Assembly (NCBI RefSeq): GCF_011299575.1
Contig: NZ_CP049863.1
Span: forward strand, 1,550,001-1,614,000
Direction: 5' to 3'
Length of the DNA stretch: 64,000 nucleotides
Source: Leucobacter viscericola
GTDB lineage: Bacteria; Actinomycetota; Actinomycetes; Actinomycetales; Microbacteriaceae
In this document: one piece after another, positions 41,124 to 48,718 of the stretch
Numbering within the stretch: position 1 is the stretch's first letter
Layout: each line of letters opens with the position of its first letter
Notes under the pieces: model-generated
The model's input: only the letters and a program-made list of their open reading frames with translations
The model's database searches: none
Told to the model about the DNA's origin: nothing
Translations under genes and position numbers: made by a program

Positions 41124-42407
41124 CTACGGGCTATTACTTGGGAGCGGTGATCCTGCGAGGTCACGTGGAATGCGCGGCGCAAGCGTCAGCCCGCAAATAA
41201 CAACCGCGGCAGACCCGCCGCACGCACCAATCAAGAAGCCCGAGATGACCCCCCACTGCCCCAGCGCGGGTGAGGCAACCAGCATCACCGCGGTACCCAC
41301 GACCGTGGCGGTCAGCCAGATCTTTGCAAAGAGCCCCTGTCGGCCCACCGCAATCAGGTACGCAGCGGGCGCGGCGGTGATCGACATTGCACACACAGCA
41401 ACGAGCAGCGGCCGCATGCTCTCAACTGCTTCACGATACGAGTCGCCGTAGAACACCGACAGAATCCACGGTGACAGCCAAATCAGCAGGCCGAACAGCA
41501 CAACGAAGGCAGCGAGCGTCACGAGGAACACGCGCACAAGGGAGCTTCGGATCGCGCGCGCCGATCCGCTGAGCATTCTGGCGAAGTGCGGCACCAGCAC
41601 TTGCTGCACCGACTGCGCCAGCTGGTTTGCCGGGGTGGCGAGAGACAGGCCCGCAGCGAAAAGTCCCGCCACAATGGGAGTCTCGAAGGCTCGCACAAAC
41701 ACCATCGTCTCAAGCAGAAGTCCACCAGTTGCCAGCAGCGCGATGGCTGAGTCCCTCGTGAAGATCAGCACCTCTCGGCGCGCACCCGGCAGCACACCAG
41801 CGCTCGCAACACCTCCGCGCGGCCAGCTAGCCACCGCAAAGATCGCGTAGGAGGCGGCAAGGGGCAGCAGTGTTGCCCAGTGCCACCCGGCGAGCAGAAC
41901 TCCAACGAGCGCCGTGATCGACACGAACGAAGCAACGGTGTCGAGCACGGTTGCCCGGGTGATCCGGTCTTCTCCGAACAGCACCCCGCGCACAAACACG
42001 TAGCCGGAGTAGCTCACCACAAGCACCACCGTGCCTAGGGTCTTGGCGAGGTCGCTCCCCAGCAGAAGCGCGCCGGGCACAGTGAGGATCGCGAGCACAA
42101 TAACGGACACAGCAAAACTGCGCTTTAGTACCCCCAACGCGGAGTCCGACAGCCTGAGATCTGGAAGAAACCGCGAAGCCGCAACACCGGCCGCGGCTGG
42201 CCAGAACAACACCGCAAACACCGCAAGCGACAGCAGTGCAGAGATCTCGCCGAGGCTCTCTGGCCCTGCAAGCCGCCCGATGAGGAGTGTGTAGGCGAAC
42301 CGGGCAAGCCCCTGCACGCCCATCCCAATCGTGGAGACAACAGTGCGCGAGAGAACCCCGCCACCCTCACCGCTCACTGGCGAGTCTCTCGGTGTCGGTG
42401 CAGACAT
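41124..42407 (-). CDS. Wzx-like polysaccharide flippase, copy 2
   Basis: 427 residues with about twelve to fourteen membrane segments. The N-terminus GVLSRTVVSTIGMGVQGLARFAYTL and the following GPESLGEISALLSLAV fit the polysaccharide-transport (MOP) family. It is a second lipid-linked-glycan flippase, not obviously a close paralogue of the one at 36774. An AGGAGG lies 17 nt before the ATG, rather far for a ribosome site. It diverges from the GT4 gene and lies upstream of the tandem DUF2142 genes, in the same direction. Confidence 0.78.
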   Translation of the reverse strand: MSAPTPRDSPVSGEGGGVLSRTVVSTIGMGVQGLARFAYTLLIGRLAGPESLGEISALLSLAVFAVLFWPAAAGVAASRFLPDLRLSDSALGVLKRSFAVSVIVLAILTVPGALLLGSDLAKTLGTVVLVVSYSGYVFVRGVLFGEDRITRATVLDTVASFVSITALVGVLLAGWHWATLLPLAASYAIFAVASWPRGGVASAGVLPGARREVLIFTRDSAIALLATGGLLLETMVFVRAFETPIVAGLFAAGLSLATPANQLAQSVQQVLVPHFARMLSGSARAIRSSLVRVFLVTLAAFVVLFGLLIWLSPWILSVFYGDSYREAVESMRPLLVAVCAMSITAAPAAYLIAVGRQGLFAKIWLTATVVGTAVMLVASPALGQWGVISGFLIGACGGSAAVVICGLTLAPRIPRDLAGSPLPSNSP

Positions 42408-42514
42408 GCATGATGCGCACGGGGCCTCCTGTGTCGAAACAGTCGTTCATCACCCTAGTATCGAAAGTCAGGGATCAATACATCAGCACCCAGCCAAACC
42501 GAAGGTGGCAATTC

Positions 42515-43648
42515 GTGCGCATCGCATTTGTCGTAAACAACTACCCTCCGCGCACCGGAGGGGTTGAATTGCACGTCCACGCGCTCGCCTCAGAGTTGAC
42601 CAGGCAGGGCCACAAAGTGTTGGTCGTGACGCTTGGCCCCGAAACGGGCTGGTCTCACGATGCTGGCGCTGGTACAAACCCCGTCGAGATCCTCACCCTG
42701 CCCGAGCACTTCCGCGTTGCCGATATTCTCGGATTTCCGTCGCTCGGCACGCGGCGCCACCTCACGCACCTGCTGAAAGAGCGCGGGATCGACGTCGTCT
42801 CGGTGCACACCCGCTTCTTCCCGATGAGCTACATCGGCATGCGGGCAGCACGAGCCACCAAACTCCCCCTCGTTCATACAGAGCACGGCAGCGACCACGT
42901 TGCAAGCGACTCGGCCATCATTCGTTTTGCGAGCCGCATGGTTGACTTCACCCTCGGACGCAAGGTGCTGCGGAGCGCAGACCGCGTGCTTGGGGTCTCA
43001 GAGAACGTGACGGCGTTCACCCACCGGCTTGCTGGGGTTGACGGCGAGGTGTTTTACAACGCCGTCGACGCAATTCCCGCAGGAGGTGCGGCGGATCCTG
43101 GATCAGCCAGCCGCCCGACTCACCTGGTGTTCGCCGGGCGACTCGTCGCCGGAAAAGGGTGGCGGGACTTTCTTGAGGTCGTTGCAGCAACGAGGGCCGA
43201 TCACCCCGAGCTCACCGCAGAGATTCTGGGTGATGGCGCAGACATGGACCAGGTACTCGCGCAGATTAATTCACTTGGCCTGAGCGACATCGTTTCTGTG
43301 CGCGGCCGAGTCTCCCAGACAGAAGTACTCCAGGCGCTGCGGGGAGCCACTCTCGTGAACCCGTCGACACTCGCGGAGGGGTTTCAGAACACCGTCCTGG
43401 AGGCGATCGTTGGGGGCGGACGTGTGGTGTCGTACTCGGTTCCCAGCGCGGAAGTACTACTGAAGCAGGGGGCGAACGTCACCATCACTGAGCAGAAAGA
43501 CGCGGCCTCTCTCACCGCAGCGGTTGCGAAGGTACTTCGAGATCCCGGCGAGCACGCTTCCCGTGACCTTATTGATCGGTGGACCTGGCCAGCTCGCGCA
43601 ACCCAGTTTGCTGAGGTGTGCGCCGCGGTCGCGGATCACAAGAACTAG
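42515..43648 (+). CDS. GT4 (GT-B fold) glycosyltransferase
   Basis: 377 residues. The start RIAFVVNNYPPRTGGVELHV is the classic GT4 N-terminus with the acceptor-side Gly-Gly. Later THLVFAGRLVAGKGWRDFL and the donor-site AEILGDGADMDQ and NPSTLAEGFQNTVLEAIVGG (E-x7-E type) are visible. It is a cytoplasmic glycosyltransferase of envelope glycan assembly with unknown donor. The GTG at 42515 is preceded by GAAGGTGG; the longer open frame to 42287 would overlap the divergent flippase. Confidence 0.87.
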   Translation: MRIAFVVNNYPPRTGGVELHVHALASELTRQGHKVLVVTLGPETGWSHDAGAGTNPVEILTLPEHFRVADILGFPSLGTRRHLTHLLKERGIDVVSVHTRFFPMSYIGMRAARATKLPLVHTEHGSDHVASDSAIIRFASRMVDFTLGRKVLRSADRVLGVSENVTAFTHRLAGVDGEVFYNAVDAIPAGGAADPGSASRPTHLVFAGRLVAGKGWRDFLEVVAATRADHPELTAEILGDGADMDQVLAQINSLGLSDIVSVRGRVSQTEVLQALRGATLVNPSTLAEGFQNTVLEAIVGGGRVVSYSVPSAEVLLKQGANVTITEQKDAASLTAAVAKVLRDPGEHASRDLIDRWTWPARATQFAEVCAAVADHKN

Positions 43649-43689
43649 ACTGGAGTATCTACGTCTTCTGATCGGTTAAGGACACACAC

Positions 43690-44373
43690 ATGGCTGCTGT
43701 ACCGCGCAACGCGGACACCTGGCTCATTGTGCCCCTCTACAACGAGGCTCAGGTGGTGCGCGAGGTCATCGCCCAGGCCCGTGAAACGTTCCCCAACATT
43801 GTGTGCGTCGACGACGGCAGCAGCGACAACTCCATCAATGAAGCACGCGCGGGCGGCGCCTACGTCGTCTGCCACCCCATCAACCTCGGGCAGGGTGCCG
43901 CGCTGCAGACCGGCCTGGATTTTGCCGCGGCGCAAGAGGGGGCCGAATACTTCGTGACGTTCGACTCCGACGGCCAGCACCGCACCGAAGACGCAGAGCG
44001 CATGGTGGCTCGTCTGCGCAGCGAACCCCTCGATATCGTCGTCGGTTCGCGTTTCCTCGACGGGCGCACCAAGCCTGGCCTCATGAAGCGGATCGTACTT
44101 CGGGCAGCCGTGTGGTTCGAGCGGCTCAGCACCGGGGTCAAGCTGACTGACGCGCACAACGGGCTGCGAGCGCTCAACCGGGTGGCTGTCACCAAGATCC
44201 AGATCCGCCAGAACCGCATGGCTCACGCGAGCGAGATCGTCGCCCAGATTGGCAGGCGGCACCTGCGCTACGCCGAGGAGCCCGTGCACATCATTTACAC
44301 CGACTACTCCCGCGCAAAGGGACAGTCCCTCTGGAACTCCGTCAACATCCTGAGCGAACTGTTCGTGAAGTAG
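43690..44373 (+). CDS. GT2 glycosyltransferase, polyprenol-phosphate sugar synthase type, pair 2
   Basis: 227 residues. TWLIVPLYNEAQVVREVI, IVCVDDGSSDNSINEA, VTFDSDGQHRTEDAERM, DIVVGSRFLDGR and KLTDAHNGLRALNR follow the DPM1-like pattern. Expected to charge polyprenyl phosphate with a sugar for outward use by GT-C enzymes. AAGGA precedes the ATG by 8 nt. The DUF2304 partner gene follows 6 nt after its stop, mirroring the pair at 34661-35814. Confidence 0.83.
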   Translation: MAAVPRNADTWLIVPLYNEAQVVREVIAQARETFPNIVCVDDGSSDNSINEARAGGAYVVCHPINLGQGAALQTGLDFAAAQEGAEYFVTFDSDGQHRTEDAERMVARLRSEPLDIVVGSRFLDGRTKPGLMKRIVLRAAVWFERLSTGVKLTDAHNGLRALNRVAVTKIQIRQNRMAHASEIVAQIGRRHLRYAEEPVHIIYTDYSRAKGQSLWNSVNILSELFVK

Positions 44374-44379
44374 GCCCCA

Positions 44380-44748
44380 ATGGATCAGATCATCATCAAA
44401 TCAATCCTCATTGCGGTCTTTGTGCTGTTTGGGCTCATGCTGCTGCGCACAGGTGGATCCGCGCGCACTCAGGCAATCCGCACGCTCGCGCTCATCCTCT
44501 TTCTGGCCGCCGCCATCATCGCCGTCATCTTCCCGGCCCTCGTCAACGATCTCGCGGTGAGCGTCGGCATTGGCCGCGGCGCCGATCTTTTGCTCTACGC
44601 CTTCATCATCGTGTTCATCGGTAACTCGCTGCAGGCAGCGCGCAGGCGCAGCGCACAGAGCGCGCAGATCACCCAGCTCGCTCGCACGCTCGCGCTGCAG
44701 CGGCCACTCGAGCCCACAGCACCAGCTCAGGATCACCCGCAGCCTTGA
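44380..44748 (+). CDS. DUF2304 membrane protein, copy 2
   Basis: 122 residues with three hydrophobic segments (about 5-22, 33-53, 65-85) and a basic helical tail (AARRRSAQSAQITQLARTLA). Same size, topology and gene context as the DUF2304 protein at 34661. Probably the membrane partner of the GT2 encoded directly upstream (inference). Its stop overlaps the TTG of the next gene as TTGA. Confidence 0.78.
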   Translation: MDQIIIKSILIAVFVLFGLMLLRTGGSARTQAIRTLALILFLAAAIIAVIFPALVNDLAVSVGIGRGADLLLYAFIIVFIGNSLQAARRRSAQSAQITQLARTLALQRPLEPTAPAQDHPQP

Positions 44749-46336
44749 GCCCTTCGGTGCTGCAGGTCACCCCGACCGCCCTCCAACTCGACGCGATTCC
44801 CCGGGAACCGCCTCAATTGATGTCCGCTTCGACGATCGCAGAATTTGGTCCATCGACCTCAGCGACACGAAGCGCGCGGATCCTGACCCGCTCTCATTCT
44901 CCTGGCCAGACTCGCTTCGGCCGTATCTGACCGGCCACACGCGCGTCAGCGTTGTCGACTCCGCAAGCTTCGCTGAGCTTGCCTCGTGCGACGCACAGTT
45001 TGACGAGCAACAGCAGCGAACGAGTGTGGCTGATCCCGATGGCCACCAACTCATGGTGAATAAATGGGGTCGCCTCGGTCATGCGCTTGAAGCAATGGGG
45101 TCTGAGGCGCAACGCCGCATTCTCGAGGACGCCACTCGGGTTGTCGCGGACCTCACTGAGCTCGGACTGCGCCCGTTTGCAGTTGGCGGGACCCTGCTCG
45201 GCGGGGTGCGCGACGGCAAGCTTCTCCCCCACGACGACGACGCCGACATCGCCTACCTCTCTTCCCACACCAATCCGGCCGATGTCGCACTCGAGTCCCT
45301 CAGGGTCGGGCATCGATTGAGCGATCTGGGGTATCAGGTGCTGCACCACAGTGCGGTGCACATGCAGCTCACGTTCCCGGGAGTCGCCAACACCTCCGAG
45401 CCAGCTAGCGGCCCCGGCCACTACATCGACGTGTTCGCGGCGTTCTTTACGAGCGACGGCAACATCAATCAGCCATTCCACGTGCGCGCCCCAATGACCG
45501 AGGCTCAAATGCTGCCGTTTGGCAGCGTCGCACTCGATGGCTTCGAGTTTCCGGCGCCCGCAGACGTCGACCACTGGCTCACCATCAACTACGACAAAAA
45601 GTGGCGCACCCCGATCCCAGGGTTCAAGATCGTGACCCCGCTTGAAACCCGACGGCGCTTTGAGCCGTGGTTCGGTGGCTTCAATTTTCAGCGAGAGTAC
45701 TGGGACGACCGCTTTGCGAGTGGCCAAAGTTCTGCCGAGTGGCAGACGGGCCGCGATTGGCTGGTGGGTCAGGATTTCGACACACCATTTATCGTGGATC
45801 TCGGCTGCGGGCTCGGTGAGCTTTCTCGTCAGCTTATGCAGAAGCAGCCCTCGCGCCAGGTACTCGGTCTCGATTTCTCCACCGCGGCACTTGACCGGGC
45901 CGCTGCGACGCCCGCGTCCAACCTGTCGTTCGGCCGGCTCAACCTGAATCGGCTGCAGTCGATCGCACTCACTCGCAGATTCTCGATCACAGGGCCGTTC
46001 AGCGTCGTCGCGAATCACCTGTTTGAAGAGCTTGGCCACCACGCCCGAGAGAACGCCTGGCGAATCACCCGCATGTCGCTGCGCAGCGGCGGCTCGGTCT
46101 TCTTCGTGTTTAACGCGCGTCCCGCGGCGGACGTTTCGATCGACGATCCGAGCGGCTGGCATCTCACCCGAGACCAGGTCATTGCCGAGGCGGCAAGATT
46201 CGGGCTGACCGTTGACTTTGTATCCCTCGACTCGCAATCCGACCGCGAACCCGTTGGAGCCCAGGTGCGGCTCGCCGATCCCGAACCCGAACTTCGCACA
46301 AACGACGCGATGCACACTTCCAGGAGGACCCCATGA
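44745..46336 (+). CDS. LicD-like nucleotidyl/phosphotransferase fused to SAM methyltransferase, frame broken near the start
   Basis: The 5' end (TTG 44745, SPSVLQVTPTALQLDAIPR) is in one frame. From about 44806 the coding frame is the next one (GTASIDVRFDDRRIWSIDL onward). One extra G in CCCCGGG at 44799-44805 joins them into about 530 residues. Next come a LicD domain (LRPFAVGGTLLGGVRDGKL then PHDDDADIAYL), which in relatives puts phosphocholine or another phospho-group on glycans, and a class I methyltransferase (FIVDLGCGLGELSRQL, QVLGLDFSTAALDRA). As written, the main frame would need a later start such as the ATG at 45053. The TTG overlaps the DUF2304 stop. The next ATG overlaps its stop by 4 nt. 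Confidence 0.8.
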
Positions 46337-46569
46337 CTCAGCCGGATTCCAAGTCCCCACGAAACTTCCGCGCGCTGGCCCACCGGTTCATCTTCCACTG
46401 GCGCGACGACGCTCGCCGCATGACGGCGATCGAGGCCGAATTGAAGTCGGCCCTTGAACTGGTGGCGCGCCTTGAGGCCGAGGTCGACGAGTTGCGTGAA
46501 AACAATCTTCGAATCGTGGAGCTGATCGACGTCGCTGAGCGGCAATTGACACCAAAGGCCCTCGACTAA
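46333..46569 (+). CDS. Small coiled-coil protein of unknown function
   Basis: 78 residues. A basic N-terminal part is followed by a heptad-like stretch (AIEAELKSALELVARLEAE and then VDELRENNLRIVELIDVAE) that should form a coiled coil. No membrane segment. ATGA overlap with the LicD fusion couples the two. It may be one of the small DUF6752-type coiled-coil proteins found in actinobacterial glycan clusters, but that name is from memory and weak. Confidence 0.7.
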   Translation: MTQPDSKSPRNFRALAHRFIFHWRDDARRMTAIEAELKSALELVARLEAEVDELRENNLRIVELIDVAERQLTPKALD

Positions 46570-46616
46570 CCCTCGGCAATAGCCCGTTCCCGTTCCTCCC
46601 CCAGAAGGTAACAAGT

Positions 46617-48713
46617 TTGCAGCGTCAAGGCCGACCGGCAACCCACAAATCACTGCGTCTCGATATTCAGGGGCTTCGTGCGCTCGCTGTCACCCTCGTA
46701 GTTGCGTTCCATCTTTTCCCAGCCGCGCTGCCCGGTGGGTATATCGGCGTCGACCTCTTCTTTGTGATCAGTGGATTTCTGATCACCGGGCACCTGCTGC
46801 GCGAGGTCGAAACCACCGGCCGGATCCGCGTTACCGAGTTCTGGGCACGACGCATTCGCAGGCTCTTGCCCGTGTCTCTGCTTGTGCTGGTAGTGACGCT
46901 GATCCTCACCGCGACCCTAATGCCCGCCAACACCCGCACCCAAAACTACGGCGACATCGGCTTCGCGGCGGGCTACGTCCTCAACTGGCGCCTCGCCTCA
47001 AACTCCATCGACTACCTCAATGCTGCAGCCCCGCCCAGCCTCGTGCAGCACTACTGGTCGCTCTCGATCGAGGAACAGTTCTACATCGTTTGGCCGGTGC
47101 TGATCCTCCTCGTTCTCGGAATCGCGGCGCTGCTCAAACGCCCGTCGCGAAGGTTCATTCTCGGAGCCCTGGCGTTTGTGTTCGTGGCATCACTCGCCTT
47201 CTCCATCATCGAAACCGCGCGATCACAACCCTCCGCCTACTTCCTCACGACCACCAGAGCTTGGGAATTCGCGCTCGGCGGCCTGATCGCGATGGTCCCT
47301 GCAGCCAGGCATTCCGCCCGCACGCGCGGTCTCGTCAGCATTATCGCGGTCGCCTCGATTGTGGCCTGCGCTTTTGTCTTTGGACCGGCGACACCGTTTC
47401 CGGGCTCGATCGCGCTCATCCCGGTTGGCGCAACCGCGATCCTGATCTGGTGCGGTGACGCGCACCCTCTCGGATGGAAGTACGAACCGCAGCGGCTTAC
47501 CCACAATCGCGGGGTGCAGTTCGTCGGTGATGCCTCGTACTCAATCTATCTCTGGCACTGGCCGCTCATCCTGGTGTTCGCCGCTCTGATGCCCGCCACA
47601 CCCGAATGGCAACGCGCGATCCTCGTTGTGCCCGCAACGGCGGCACTTGCATGGCTCAGCCTCAGGTTCGTTGAGAATCCGGTGCGCCGCAGCCCCGGCT
47701 TGCTCGAACAGCGCGGACTCACTTTTGTGCTCTCGGGCGCAATCATCGCTGCCATCATTGCGGTCTCGACCACGCAGGTTGCCGCGATTCACACAGAAGT
47801 CGAGAAACGGCAGTCGGAGATTGAGTCGCCGCTCAGCGATGCGGGCGCGACCGAGTCGCAGGGTACCCAGATCCCGAACCTGCAGCTCTGCATTGGCGCG
47901 TACTCGATTCTCAACGGCTGCGACAACCCGCACGCGTACGACCCGTCGGTTATCGACCCAACGTTCGCGCAAGAGGACAAGCCGTGGCGGTGGATCAATC
48001 AGCGGGTCGCAGAGGGTACGTGCACGCAGAAGACCGTCGGGACCCTGCCGGAGAGGGCCTGCGCGTTCCCAGGTAAGGGCAAACAGGTACTGCTCATCGG
48101 GGATTCTCATGCGGACCAGTTCGCCGCGCCGTTGAGCCAGGTCGCGAAGGACAACGGCTGGGGGTTCCGGCTCGAGAGTCGTTCTGCGTGCGCCGTTTTT
48201 GTGGCTCCAGCCGAGGGGCAAAACGAAGATGTTGCCCGGTGCGCGACCTGGGGCAAGGAACTGATCGACTCGATCGTTGCAGATCCAACCGTCGACGTGG
48301 TCCTCTTGAGCGTGCGCATTGAAGACGGCTCTCCCGCCGTCGATGCCGTCCCCGGGTTTTCAAGACTGTTGGACGCCGGGAAGCAGGTCATTGTGATCCG
48401 AGACACACCCGAGGTTAGAGTCTTCGACACAGATGGCACACGGCTCACGGGGCCCGAGTGTCTGTCGTCTCAGGGCATTGTTGACGACGCCTGCAGTTGG
48501 GCGGAACCGAGCGAGCCGAATTGGCTCACCTCAGCGGCAGACAGCCTTAATCTCGACGTGTTGGATACGCATGAGATCCTCTGCCCTGACGGCACCTGTC
48601 ACCTGATCACCGGCGGCCTCGTGACCTACACCGACGACAACCACTTGACCAACTTGTTTGCACTGTCGATGTCGGGGTGGTTTGCTCGTGAGTTAGAGCC
48701 GCTTGTCGGTTAG
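46617..48713 (+). CDS. Acyltransferase-3/SGNH two-domain O-acyltransferase (OafA type), copy 2
   Basis: 698 residues, a full-length paralogue of the gene at 28001. Membrane domain: [58 protein letters not shown] domain: VLLIGDSHADQFAAPLSQV and the catalytic YTDDNHLTNLFA. Probably O-acylates an exported glycan. The TTG at 46617 is chosen because AGAAGG lies 8 nt before it and the following residues align with copy 1. The preceding coiled-coil gene ends 47 bp upstream. It converges on the GT2-TagF gene with a 5-bp gap. Confidence 0.9.
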   Translation: MQRQGRPATHKSLRLDIQGLRALAVTLVVAFHLFPAALPGGYIGVDLFFVISGFLITGHLLREVETTGRIRVTEFWARRIRRLLPVSLLVLVVTLILTATLMPANTRTQNYGDIGFAAGYVLNWRLASNSIDYLNAAAPPSLVQHYWSLSIEEQFYIVWPVLILLVLGIAALLKRPSRRFILGALAFVFVASLAFSIIETARSQPSAYFLTTTRAWEFALGGLIAMVPAARHSARTRGLVSIIAVASIVACAFVFGPATPFPGSIALIPVGATAILIWCGDAHPLGWKYEPQRLTHNRGVQFVGDASYSIYLWHWPLILVFAALMPATPEWQRAILVVPATAALAWLSLRFVENPVRRSPGLLEQRGLTFVLSGAIIAAIIAVSTTQVAAIHTEVEKRQSEIESPLSDAGATESQGTQIPNLQLCIGAYSILNGCDNPHAYDPSVIDPTFAQEDKPWRWINQRVAEGTCTQKTVGTLPERACAFPGKGKQVLLIGDSHADQFAAPLSQVAKDNGWGFRLESRSACAVFVAPAEGQNEDVARCATWGKELIDSIVADPTVDVVLLSVRIEDGSPAVDAVPGFSRLLDAGKQVIVIRDTPEVRVFDTDGTRLTGPECLSSQGIVDDACSWAEPSEPNWLTSAADSLNLDVLDTHEILCPDGTCHLITGGLVTYTDDNHLTNLFALSMSGWFARELEPLVG

Positions 48714-48718
48714 TCGCC

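Noticed and set aside
44894..46360. A 488-codon open frame on the minus strand opposite the LicD-methyltransferase gene
   Set aside because: It is a shadow of the well-supported plus-strand gene and shows no domain.
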